11,868 bases of DNA, from NCBI GenBank assembly GCA_947038135.1, contig CAMQVM010000029.1:1-11868 (forward strand), given 5' to 3'. Under the pieces are notes generated by a model, which was not told the DNA's origin, did no database searches, and saw only the letters and a list, made by a program, of their open reading frames with translations. Positions within the stretch are counted from its first letter, which is position 1; each line of letters opens with the position of its first letter. Of the stretch, positions 1 to 7,373 are shown in pieces. The position numbers and the translations under genes are program-made. This DNA is from an uncultured Rikenellaceae bacterium. GTDB lineage: Bacteria; Bacteroidota; Bacteroidia; Bacteroidales; Rikenellaceae.

Positions 1-746
1 TTTAATATCGTAATATTTGCATCAGCGGCTATTTTGTTTATAAGGTTGATGTTTTGTCCATAATGTTCATGGTTTCCGAGGATAAAATAGACGCCTTGTT
101 TGGTCTTAAAACGAGATAATATCTGCTCTATCTTCTGCTCTCGTAGTGGTTTTATTCGGTTGTCGAATAGGTCGCCACCTATTATTACTACATTGGGGTT
201 GAGGGCATTTATCTTATCAATATAATTATTCATGTCATCGCCATCTATATGATCTCCTAGGTGTACATCGCTTATAAATACAGCCCTGAAATCGCCACTC
301 AGCTCTTTTGTAGTGCTCTTTTGTAGGTATACAATATCTATATTAGTGAAATTATAGTGCCCAATAATCAAAAGAGTAACCAGTAATCCACACAATGAAA
401 CAAACCCTATAAATCGTACTTTAGCAGTTTGAAGCTTATGTTGTGGTGGCAAAAAGTTAAATATTTTATCGGTAAGCATCACTGCATTATACAAAATAAA
501 AAAGATAATTGTATAACAAGTAATAAAAAACCATCCGTAACCTATATCACTAAAGTAAGATAATAGGTTTTGAGGAATAAATTTATCGCCTACAAATCTT
601 ACTAGAAGTACCACTGCACTAAGTATATTAAGTGATACTGCAATTATTCTATATATTCGTTTTACCCCTTTCAGAGACAGGTATATTTGTACAGAGGTAA
701 ATAGAGTTATTATCAGTATAAATAGTGAAAATATAAGGTAGAACAT
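1..746 (-). CDS. Membrane-anchored metallophosphoesterase (3' end cut by window edge)
   Basis: Starts at ATG 744-746 and stays open to base 1, giving 248 residues without a stop. Four hydrophobic segments come first (about residues 1-24, 33-53, 71-91 and 112-131). A calcineurin-like phosphoesterase domain follows, with a DVH metal-binding motif at 160-162 in FISDVHLGDH, GGDLFD at 190-195, and GNHEHYG at 224-230. The later histidine motifs of the fold lie beyond the window, so roughly 100-150 residues are missing. The architecture matches YkuE-like phosphoesterases in which the catalytic domain follows a membrane anchor. From the family I infer a two-metal hydrolase acting at the membrane; the substrate (phospholipid intermediate, nucleotide or other phosphoester) cannot be read from sequence. 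It lies 35 bp downstream of the FtsE-like gene with no terminator between, so cotranscription is likely. Confidence 0.9.
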   Translation of the reverse strand, partial: MFYLIFSLFILIITLFTSVQIYLSLKGVKRIYRIIAVSLNILSAVVLLVRFVGDKFIPQNLLSYFSDIGYGWFFITCYTIIFFILYNAVMLTDKIFNFLPPQHKLQTAKVRFIGFVSLCGLLVTLLIIGHYNFTNIDIVYLQKSTTKELSGDFRAVFISDVHLGDHIDGDDMNNYIDKINALNPNVVIIGGDLFDNRIKPLREQKIEQILSRFKTKQGVYFILGNHEHYGQNINLINKIAADANITIL

Positions 747-781
747 TCAATTATAATTTAATGAAACAGTGCTAAGAGGTT

Positions 782-1495
782 TTACTCGCTATCTTCAATA
801 GAAATATCGGTAATTGTAGAGTTGTCACACAGTAAAACACGACCAGGAAACTGCTCTAATAGTTGAATGTTATGCGTAGCAATAACTACAGCACAGCCCA
901 TTGACGATATCTCAGCAAATAGCTTCATTATATCGTTCGAGCAGCGTGGGTCGAGGTTTGCAGTAGGCTCATCAGCAAGTATTATGTCTGGTCGATTAAG
1001 AAATGCACGACCAATAGCAATACGTTGTTGCTCTCCACCAGATAGTTGATAGGGTAGACTATGAGCCTTTGATCGAAGCGATATCATTGATAAAGTGTCG
1101 TCTATACGTTTGTTTATAGCACCAATATTTTTCCAACCTATTGCTTTAAGAAAAAATTTCATGTTTTCGTATACAGAGCGATCAGGTAGAAGTTGAAAAT
1201 CTTGAAACACAAGCCCTAATGAGCGTCGTAACATTGGTATATCTTTGTTACGTAGAGAGGTGAGCTCGAACTCTCCCACTTGCCCCCATCCATCACTTAT
1301 AGGGTACTCTGCATATAGGCTCTTTAGTAGGGTACTTTTGCCACTTCCTACCTTTCCCACAAGGTAGACCATCTCACCCTCATAAATCTCTAAATTTACA
1401 TTTGAGAGAATTATATTATTTTTGTAGTAACGTTTGTTGCCGCTAGATGCCTGTATCGTTACATTTTCTAGCTCAATCAATATCTCTCGTTCCAT
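782..1495 (-). CDS. ftsE: FtsE-like ABC transporter ATP-binding protein
   Basis: A complete 237-residue ABC ATPase starting at ATG 1493-1495. All nucleotide-binding motifs are present: Walker A GKVGSGKST (47-55), Q-loop glutamine 98 in VFQDFQLLPDRSVYEN, signature LSGGEQQR (151-158), Walker B DIILADEP (170-177) and H-loop histidine 208 in ATHN. There is no membrane segment. The Q-loop region and overall length are typical of FtsE, the cytoplasmic ATPase that works with the membrane protein FtsX to control cell-wall hydrolases during division. FtsE, LolD and MacB-type ATPases are close relatives, so the symbol rests on motif resemblance, not on context. No ftsX-like gene adjoins it; the neighbours are dnaB upstream (81 bp gap) and the phosphoesterase downstream. 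Confidence 0.85.
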   Translation of the reverse strand: MEREILIELENVTIQASSGNKRYYKNNIILSNVNLEIYEGEMVYLVGKVGSGKSTLLKSLYAEYPISDGWGQVGEFELTSLRNKDIPMLRRSLGLVFQDFQLLPDRSVYENMKFFLKAIGWKNIGAINKRIDDTLSMISLRSKAHSLPYQLSGGEQQRIAIGRAFLNRPDIILADEPTANLDPRCSNDIMKLFAEISSMGCAVVIATHNIQLLEQFPGRVLLCDNSTITDISIEDSE

Positions 1496-1576
1496 ATAAT
1501 TATTTATTGTTGTGTGTTATAATTGTTGTAAAGCTCACTTTTAAGCACTTTTTTAAGCAACCACTTAAACACCCTT

Positions 1577-3121
1577 TTAAAAAGGAGCATTACCTCCATC
1601 TTCAAATGAGCCACCGTATCCCGAGTCGGCAGATTGAGTAGAAGCATCACGGGTAGATCCACTAAAAGAGTCACTTTCATAGTCATCATATTTCTTAACA
1701 TTACCACCAGTGTAGTCGTAAGATGATAGATCATCGAAGTTGACAAATCGTGCTTGCTCTTTTCTGAATTTCAGTTTCACCACATCTGTAGGTCCACTAC
1801 GGTGCTTAGCTATAATTATCTCGGCTGTTCCAGGTTCTCTCTCATTACCCTCCTCATCATGAGTCATGCCATAGTAGTCGGGGCGGTGAATAAACGATAC
1901 AATATCGGCATCTTGCTCAATAGCTCCCGACTCACGAAGGTCTGATAGCTGTGGGCGTTTATTACCTCCACGTGTCTCTACCGAGCGGTTAAGCTGTGAA
2001 AGGGCAATGATAGGTATGCTTAGCTCTTTGGCTATACCCTTCAATGAGCGTGATATTGTTGCTACCTCCTGCTCACGGTTACCACGTGTCTCAGCTGTTC
2101 CTGTCATAAGCTGTAAGTAGTCGATTATAATTAGCTGCACATCATGCTGAGCTTTTAGCCTACGTGCCTTTGAGCGAAACTCAAAGATTGATAATCCTGG
2201 GGTGTCATCAATAAAAAGGGGGGCTTTTTGTAGCGGGATATTAGATTTCTCTAGTGCTGCCCACTCTTCAGTAGTAAGTCGTCCATTTTTAAGTGTGCGT
2301 GAGTCAAGTCCTGATTCAGATACCATTAAACGCATAATAAGCTGTACTGAGCTCATCTCGAGCGAGAAAAATGCTACAGCACGGTCATACTCAATAGCGC
2401 TGTTGCGTGCCATCGAAAGTACAAAGGCTGTTTTACCCATCGCAGGGCGAGCAGCTATAATTACAAGGTCTGATGGTTGCCACCCTAAAGTTAGCTTGTC
2501 AAGGTCATGAAATCCTGTTGGTACACCACTCAGTCCGTCAGGCTTTTTTGCAGCCTCTTCAATTAAGTGCATAGCACGTGCCACAATATCATAGGCTTTC
2601 TCTACATCACGCTTTACATTACCCTCAGATACCTGAAAAATCTTACCCTCAGCGTAATCTATAAGGTCTGTAACATCTATGCTATCATCAAAAGAGTTTT
2701 TTTGAATATCTGTCGAGGCGCTAATTAGCTCACGTTGAATAAATTTTTGTGCTACAATTTTAGCATGAAACTCAAGGTGAGCAGCCGAACCTACCCTCTG
2801 TGTAAGTGATGCTAAATAGGTAGCTCCACCAATATTATCAAGCTCTTTCTTTCGGCTAAGCATTTCACCAACAGTGTATAAATCGACTGGTTGATGTAGA
2901 GCTGAAAGGTCAAGACATACCTGAAATATTATACCGTGAGCCTTGCTGTAAAAAGACTCGGGTCTTAAAATTTCTTGTACTGCAAATATCGCATCTTGCT
3001 CGATCATAATAGCACCTAGCACCGCCTCTTCTAGGTTGGTGGCTTGGGGAGGAGCATACCCACCACTTGAGCTAATTAAATCTACTATATCGTTTACTGT
3101 TGGTTCGGTTTTCTTTGCCAT
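1577..3121 (-). CDS. dnaB: Replicative DNA helicase DnaB
   Basis: A complete 514-residue protein from ATG 3119-3121. The N-terminal helical domain (about 25-130, beginning PPQATNLEEAVLGAIM) mediates hexamer and primase contacts in this family. A linker leads to the RecA-like ATPase domain from about residue 195: SGVPTGFHDLD, Walker A ARPAMGKTAF (224-233), Walker B LIIIDYLQL (330-338), the SQLNRSVE segment (375-382) and LRESGAIEQDAD (395-406). There is no intein or frameshift. The last ~45 residues are a Ser/Gly/Asp-rich tail ending DGGNAPF, probably disordered and resembling the acidic tails of SSB-type proteins; that similarity is only visual. DnaB unwinds DNA ahead of the replication fork. 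It stands alone among unrelated housekeeping genes, with its own leader of 108 bp carrying direct repeats. Confidence 0.98.
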   Translation of the reverse strand: MAKKTEPTVNDIVDLISSSGGYAPPQATNLEEAVLGAIMIEQDAIFAVQEILRPESFYSKAHGIIFQVCLDLSALHQPVDLYTVGEMLSRKKELDNIGGATYLASLTQRVGSAAHLEFHAKIVAQKFIQRELISASTDIQKNSFDDSIDVTDLIDYAEGKIFQVSEGNVKRDVEKAYDIVARAMHLIEEAAKKPDGLSGVPTGFHDLDKLTLGWQPSDLVIIAARPAMGKTAFVLSMARNSAIEYDRAVAFFSLEMSSVQLIMRLMVSESGLDSRTLKNGRLTTEEWAALEKSNIPLQKAPLFIDDTPGLSIFEFRSKARRLKAQHDVQLIIIDYLQLMTGTAETRGNREQEVATISRSLKGIAKELSIPIIALSQLNRSVETRGGNKRPQLSDLRESGAIEQDADIVSFIHRPDYYGMTHDEEGNEREPGTAEIIIAKHRSGPTDVVKLKFRKEQARFVNFDDLSSYDYTGGNVKKYDDYESDSFSGSTRDASTQSADSGYGGSFEDGGNAPF

Positions 3122-3162
3122 TATATATATTTTTGTAAAGCCGCCTAACTTGTGGAAGCTTG

Positions 3163-3195
3163 TAAATTCAGTGCTAATTGTAAACTAATTCAAAA
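3163..3195 (-). promoter_or_regulatory. Candidate dnaB promoter (Bacteroidetes type)
   Basis: On the minus strand, TTTTG (3195 to 3191) is followed after 20 nt by TGAATTTA (3170 to 3163), matching the Bacteroidetes pattern TTTG-N19-21-TAnnTTTG at six of eight positions of the downstream element. A start site would fall near 3155, about 35 nt before the dnaB ATG. AT-rich DNA gives chance matches, so this is tentative. Confidence 0.3.
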
Positions 3196-3223
3196 CTTGT
3201 TATCAATTAACTGTAAACTAATT
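3175..3223. repeat. Two-copy 16-bp direct repeat in dnaB leader
   Basis: TAATTGTAAACTAATT at 3175-3190 and TAACTGTAAACTAATT at 3208-3223 differ at one base, with starts 33 bp apart (about three helical turns). The first copy fills most of the spacer of the candidate dnaB promoter; the second lies just upstream of its distal element. Shorter TGTAAA cores also occur at 3135-3140 and 3161-3166. The layout suggests operator sites, which is inference. Confidence 0.6.
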
Positions 3224-3229
3224 ATAAAG

Positions 3230-5005
3230 TTATCTTCTTTTGGTATGCTCTCTTGCGCTATCTCTATTGTTAAAAAATAGCCCTTTTTGAGCCTTTTTAT
3301 TCTCAATGTTGCGCTCTACAAATATTTTATCACCACTATAAGGATCTACACCTGTATAAAATATAACCGATGATAGTGTCATAGGTGTGGGGGTAAAGTC
3401 TTGCACTTGGCGAAGGTCAAAATGCAGTCCTTTCATTCTCTTTTGTAGCTCTAGCATATCATTACGGTCGCACCCTGGGTGGCTTGATATAAAATATGGT
3501 ATAAGTTGATATCTCAGTCCATTATCTCTGCAAATATCATTAAAATCGTGGTTTAGTTTCTCAAATTTATCAAACGATGGTTTACGCATCAAATCAAGCA
3601 CTTTATCTGAAGTGTGTTCAGGTGCTACTTTAAGCCTTCCGCTGGTGTGGTTTGTCACAACTTTGCAAAGGTACTCTTTACCGTGGATATTATCAAACAT
3701 ATCGTAACGAATTCCACTGCCAATGTATATATTCTTTATTCCATCAACTGCCCTCGCTTTGTCATATAGCTTTAAAAGTGGTGCGTGTGAGTTATCTAGG
3801 TTTTTGCAAGTGGCAGGAAATATACACGAGGCACGTGAACATTTTTTACAAGCATCTAAGTTTTTGCCCTTCATGCCCCACATATTAGCCGATGGACCAC
3901 CAAGATCTGATATCTGACCTTTAAAGTCAGGCTGCCTTGTAATTTGTTGTAGCTCATTTAGTATTGATGTTTCGCTTCGTGAGCTGATATGCTTGCCTTG
4001 GTGTGCTGATATCGTACAAAAGCTGCAACCACCAAAACATCCACGGTGAATATTAACCGAAAACTTAATCATCTCAAAAGCAGATATCGCCCCTTTGCCA
4101 AAGTATCGTGAGTGTGGTATACGTCTAAAAGGTAGATTGTAGGTAGCATCTAGCTCATCACTTGTAAGCATACTGTGAGGAGGGTTTATTACTACATACT
4201 TGCCATCAACGGGTTCTATTATGCGCTTTGCCTCTACCTTATTCGATTCAGTTTCTATGATAGCAAAATTATCTCCAAAAACCTTTCTAGATTTTAGTGC
4301 ATCTTCATAAGAGCCGAGCATTATACTCTCTTTGCTCGATGTAGTATCTATATAGCTCTTATCTGCTATAAAGGCTATTTGGTCTATCTCTCTGATTTTA
4401 GATATGTCAAATCCGCCCTCTATGCTTCTTGCTATGTCGCATATCACTCTGTCGCCCATGCCATATACTAATATATCGGCTTTGCTGTCAACAAGTATCG
4501 AGGGGCGCAATCCATCGTCCCAGTAGTCGTAGTGCGTAACCCTTCTAAGTGATGCCTCTATACCACCGATTATAATTGGTGTAGATGGATATAGCTCTTT
4601 AAGGATATTGCAATAGCAGGTAGTAGCGTAGTCGGGGCGCATTCCTGCTCGTGAGTCGGGTGTGTAGGCATCGTCGCTCCTTAAACGTCGTGCAGCGGTG
4701 TAGTGGTTTACCATAGAGTCCATATTGCCTGCTGTAACGCCAAAAAATAGGCGTGGCTCTCCTAGCTTCTTAAAATCTCTTAAGTCGCCATGCCATGATG
4801 GTTGAGCTACTACTGCAACCCTATAACCTGCCGCTTCAAGGTGACGTGCAATTACAGCAACACCAAAAGAGGGGTGGTCAACATAGGCATCACCTGTAAA
4901 TAGTATAACATCTATATAGTCCCAGCCAAGGCTCTTTACCTCCTTAGCTGTTGTGGGTATAAATCCATAGTTGTTTTGTCTGTTAAATAATATATTGTTT
5001 TGCAT
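3230..5005 (-). CDS. ygiQ: YgiQ-family radical SAM protein (UPF0313)
   Basis: A complete 591-residue protein from ATG 5003-5005. The N-terminal part (about 30-190) has the YgiQ-type region with DVILFTGDAYVDHPSFG and IIGGIEASLRRVTHYDYWDD. The radical SAM core carries the cluster motif CFGGCSFC with cysteines 323, 327 and 330, preceded by KFSVNIHRG. A second cysteine group, C386, C389, C394 and C400 in the CKKCSRASCIFPATC stretch, lies within the core. The C-terminal part contains VQDFTPTPMTLSSVIFYTG, a family hallmark. The reaction of YgiQ proteins is not established as far as I know; a [4Fe-4S]/SAM-dependent chemistry is implied by the motif. It is shorter than the E. coli-type protein (over 700 residues), mainly at the C-terminus. 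It sits 80 bp after queA and 108 bp before dnaB on the same strand. Confidence 0.95.
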   Translation of the reverse strand: MQNNILFNRQNNYGFIPTTAKEVKSLGWDYIDVILFTGDAYVDHPSFGVAVIARHLEAAGYRVAVVAQPSWHGDLRDFKKLGEPRLFFGVTAGNMDSMVNHYTAARRLRSDDAYTPDSRAGMRPDYATTCYCNILKELYPSTPIIIGGIEASLRRVTHYDYWDDGLRPSILVDSKADILVYGMGDRVICDIARSIEGGFDISKIREIDQIAFIADKSYIDTTSSKESIMLGSYEDALKSRKVFGDNFAIIETESNKVEAKRIIEPVDGKYVVINPPHSMLTSDELDATYNLPFRRIPHSRYFGKGAISAFEMIKFSVNIHRGCFGGCSFCTISAHQGKHISSRSETSILNELQQITRQPDFKGQISDLGGPSANMWGMKGKNLDACKKCSRASCIFPATCKNLDNSHAPLLKLYDKARAVDGIKNIYIGSGIRYDMFDNIHGKEYLCKVVTNHTSGRLKVAPEHTSDKVLDLMRKPSFDKFEKLNHDFNDICRDNGLRYQLIPYFISSHPGCDRNDMLELQKRMKGLHFDLRQVQDFTPTPMTLSSVIFYTGVDPYSGDKIFVERNIENKKAQKGLFFNNRDSAREHTKRR

Positions 5006-5059
5006 TGTGTTTTTATTTTATTATTGTTTAAAATGTAACAGCTACACTTTATCGGTAAC

Positions 5060-5091
5060 CTATAATAGTCGCTGATGTGCACCTATTATAG
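5060..5091. repeat. Perfect 9-bp inverted repeat over the queA stop codon
   Basis: CTATAATAG at 5060-5068 and CTATTATAG at 5083-5091 are exact reverse complements separated by 14 nt. The right arm contains the queA TAA stop (5086-5088). There is no U-run on either side, so it is not a classic terminator; it may protect the 3' end of the transcript or modulate read-through into ygiQ. Confidence 0.5.
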
Positions 5092-6321
5092 AGTATGTTT
5101 AATAGCACGATTAACATTTAGTAGAGAGCTGTCGCCATAGCTTAAAAATCTAAACTCGTTGTCAAGGGCATATTTATATATCTCACGCCAGCGCTCTCCT
5201 ACAACAGCATTAATCAGTAGTAGTAGTGTGCTTTGTGGCTGGTGGAAGTTCGTAATCAACTGCCCTACAACCTTAAAGTTGTAGGTCGGCACTATCATAA
5301 TACCCGTTGAGGAGCTTAGCTTTGTCAACCCACGCCTCTCCATAGCAGCGATAAGGCTTTGCAGAAGCTCTCTTCCCTCAACCTCTTTAGGTATATCGTA
5401 TGCCTCCCACTGTCCTACGGCTCTTGTTTCGTCTATATTGCCACTTTTTATTGTTCTATATCCTAGAACCGACAACGACTCCATAGTGCGCACCGAGGTA
5501 GTTCCTACGGCAATAACCTTAGGTGCATGGGTAGCAATCTTTTTAAGTGTATCTATATCTATCTCAAAATGCTCGATATGCATGGTATGGTCTTTGGCGC
5601 TTTCGCTCTTAACTGCTAAAAAAGTTCCAGCTCCAACATGAAGTGTTAATTCGCACCTCTCTATATTTTTACTTTTAAGGCTATCTATCACCTTTGGGGT
5701 AAAGTGTAACCCTGCGGTAGGTGCAGCTACTGATCCTTCGATTTTCGAGTATACTGTTTGGTAGCAGGTGTTGTCACGCTCGGTGCTTTCACGTGCAAGG
5801 TATGGTGGTATAGGAATAGTGCCTAGGGTTTGTAGTATCTCACCAAAAGAGATGTTGTTATTATCCCAAAAAAATCTAACAATCGACTCTCTATCCATAT
5901 TCTCTTTGAGCTCAGCGCTAAGTGTAACCTCGGTGTCGTTATGAATAAATTTAATCTCTAAATTGTCCGATTTCCATCTTTTGCGTCCGCCAATAAGGCA
6001 GAGCCACTCGCAGCTCTCATTAGCTGCAAAAGCTCTCTCATAATCGGCGGGTGCGCTCGGTTCTAAACAAAATATCTCAATTCTTGCACCTGTTGGTTTA
6101 AAAAATATTATGCGGGCACGAATTACCTTAGTATTATTACAAACTAACAGCGATGAAGGCTCTAAATGCTCCACAAGTGACGAAAATGTTGTTTGTGAAA
6201 TATTGTCGCCATCAAAAAGTAGAAGCTTTGAATCATCTCTGTTTTCTAGTGGAGACTTGGCTATACGCTCCTCAGGGAGGGTATATGTAAAGCTATTGAG
6301 TGGTAAATCTATATTAATCAT
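5086..6321 (-). CDS. queA: S-adenosylmethionine:tRNA ribosyltransferase-isomerase QueA
   Basis: QueA transfers and isomerises the ribosyl part of SAM onto preQ1 at tRNA position 34, giving epoxyqueuosine. Family motifs run along the whole protein: TYTLPEERIAKSPLENRD near the N-terminus, LVCNNTKVIRARI, GSVAAPTAGLHFT, LHVGAGTFLAVKS, HTMHIEHFEI, VGTTSVRTMESL and ITNFHQPQSTLLLL near the C-terminus. I place the start at ATG 6319-6321, giving 411 residues. The frame extends three codons upstream to a TTG at 6330, but ATG is the better start and TYTLPEERIA then sits at the usual distance from the N-terminus. The length is at the long end for QueA, with extra sequence around the middle (FAANESCEWLCLIGGRKRW region), which I believe is usual in Bacteroidetes. 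No other queuosine genes are adjacent. It is first in the minus-strand series and divergent from the Smr gene. Confidence 0.96.
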   Translation of the reverse strand: MINIDLPLNSFTYTLPEERIAKSPLENRDDSKLLLFDGDNISQTTFSSLVEHLEPSSLLVCNNTKVIRARIIFFKPTGARIEIFCLEPSAPADYERAFAANESCEWLCLIGGRKRWKSDNLEIKFIHNDTEVTLSAELKENMDRESIVRFFWDNNNISFGEILQTLGTIPIPPYLARESTERDNTCYQTVYSKIEGSVAAPTAGLHFTPKVIDSLKSKNIERCELTLHVGAGTFLAVKSESAKDHTMHIEHFEIDIDTLKKIATHAPKVIAVGTTSVRTMESLSVLGYRTIKSGNIDETRAVGQWEAYDIPKEVEGRELLQSLIAAMERRGLTKLSSSTGIMIVPTYNFKVVGQLITNFHQPQSTLLLLINAVVGERWREIYKYALDNEFRFLSYGDSSLLNVNRAIKHTL

Positions 6322-6368
6322 ATCTATCAAACTGTAAATTTATGTAAATTATTTTACAAAATTATTAA

Positions 6369-6385
6369 AACAATTGTTATATTTG
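6369..6385 (+). promoter_or_regulatory. Candidate promoter element and palindrome for the DUF2027–Smr gene
   Basis: TATATTTG at 6378-6385 matches the Bacteroidetes TAnnTTTG element and ends 19 nt before the ATG at 6405, implying a very short leader. It is abutted by the perfect 10-bp palindrome AACAATTGTT (6369-6378). No good distal TTTG was found at the right spacing (only TTTT near 6352). This lies in the 83-bp divergent region shared with queA. Confidence 0.35.
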
Positions 6386-6404
6386 TACTTTAGATTAAAA
6401 AAAA

Positions 6405-7274
6405 ATGATAAAAATGATAAAAATTGGCGATAGAGTTAAGTTTCTAAATGATGTAGGCGAAGGTCGTGTACTAAAAATCGAGGGTTCAATTGTAACCGTT
6501 GATAGAGCAGATGGTTTTGAAATACCAATGCTTATTTCTGATCTAGTAGTGGTAGATAAAGAGGAGGAGCTACGAGCAATTAGCCGTATTGGTGTGTCTG
6601 ATGCAAAGCCAGGAAGGCGCTTAAAAGGCGACCCTATTTTGCCAAAGGTAGAGAAGAAGCAGAAGGCGTATGCACGATTCGGTAAGGTGTCGCTTGTTGA
6701 TGAGTATGAAGATGACGAGCCTATTGATATAGCATCTATGCGTGAGGCTTATACACGCAGTATGGCAAGTGTTAATAGGGTGAGTAGTGATTTTATGGAT
6801 ACTCCAAAAAATGACACTTCAATATTTGATAGTCAGGAGGAGTCGGCAGCTAAGCAGGCAGAGTATGACCTAGAGGCTAAAAGAGAGAGAGAGCAGAAGG
6901 CAGCAGTCGAAAAGATTGAAAATATAGAGTTTAAGCAAGAAGACTTTTTGAAAGATGTGAAGAAAGAGAAGATTCCAGCAGCTCCTAAAAATGGTATTGA
7001 GGTTGTTGATCTGCATTCGCATAATATCTTAGAGAGTGAGCAGGGTATGAGCTCGGGTGAGATTTTGGAGTTTCAACTTAAATGTTTTGTTGAGGAGCTT
7101 GATAAGCGTATTGCTACTCGTCAGCGTGGTAAGATAGTGTTTATTCATGGAGTGGGCTCAGGAAAGCTTAAGTTTGAGCTTAGTAAAAAGCTAAAAAGTC
7201 ACTATCCTAGTATATATCATCAAGATGCGTCCTTTAAAGAGTATGGTTATGGTGCTATTTTGGTTATTTATTAA
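6405..7274 (+). CDS. DUF2027 and Smr domain protein
   Basis: A 289-residue protein. The N-terminus (about 5-60, IGDRVKFLNDVGEGRVLKIEG... DGFEIPM) matches the DUF2027 start found in Bacteroidetes. A long charged, low-complexity segment (about 65-190, rich in E, K and D, with an EREQKAAVEKIE coiled-coil-like stretch) follows. The C-terminus (about 197-289) is an Smr domain with VDLHSHNI, FIHGVGSGKLK and a terminal YGYGAILVIY. Smr domains, first known from MutS2, are nucleases or nucleic-acid binders; here there is no MutS part. Function is unproven: RNA or DNA cleavage, or ribosome rescue as proposed for MutS2, are possibilities. Two in-frame ATGs (6405 and 6414) both suit; the first is kept. 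The gene stands alone, divergent from queA and closed by a terminator at 7336. Confidence 0.9.
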   Translation: MIKMIKIGDRVKFLNDVGEGRVLKIEGSIVTVDRADGFEIPMLISDLVVVDKEEELRAISRIGVSDAKPGRRLKGDPILPKVEKKQKAYARFGKVSLVDEYEDDEPIDIASMREAYTRSMASVNRVSSDFMDTPKNDTSIFDSQEESAAKQAEYDLEAKREREQKAAVEKIENIEFKQEDFLKDVKKEKIPAAPKNGIEVVDLHSHNILESEQGMSSGEILEFQLKCFVEELDKRIATRQRGKIVFIHGVGSGKLKFELSKKLKSHYPSIYHQDASFKEYGYGAILVIY

Positions 7275-7335
7275 AGCATATTTATTTAAAGTTTGCTTGG
7301 TGTAAGCCTAGCTATTTATCACACATATATATTAT

Positions 7336-7373
7336 AAACCCTAGCTTGGTATTTATTTCTAAGCTGGGGTTTT
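7336..7373 (+). terminator. Rho-independent terminator after the DUF2027–Smr gene
   Basis: AAACCCTAGCTT (7336-7347) pairs with AAGCTGGGGTTT (7361-7372), a 12-bp stem with one G·T pair and a 13-nt loop, followed by TTGTGTT. It lies 61 bp after the stop codon. The A-run on the left arm means it could also act on the minus strand. Confidence 0.75.

Noticed and set aside
1545..1582. Terminator after dnaB
   Set aside because: The short TTAAG/CTTAA and CCTTTTAAAAAGG similarities give no stable stem with loop and T-run; read-through into the FtsE-like gene is more likely.
1504..1746. 80-codon minus-strand frame over the dnaB 3' end
   Set aside because: Mostly overlaps dnaB in another frame; low-complexity Met/Leu/Thr composition; no family resemblance. 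A shadow frame.
6321..6330. TTG start for QueA at 6330
   Set aside because: An ATG three codons later fits the family N-terminus better; TTG starts are uncommon and nothing supports it here.
7280..7330. Replication origin near dnaB or in the long AT-rich region
   Set aside because: TTATCACAC at 7316-7324 only loosely resembles a DnaA box, there is no cluster of boxes, and dnaA, dnaN, gidA or rpmH are not nearby.
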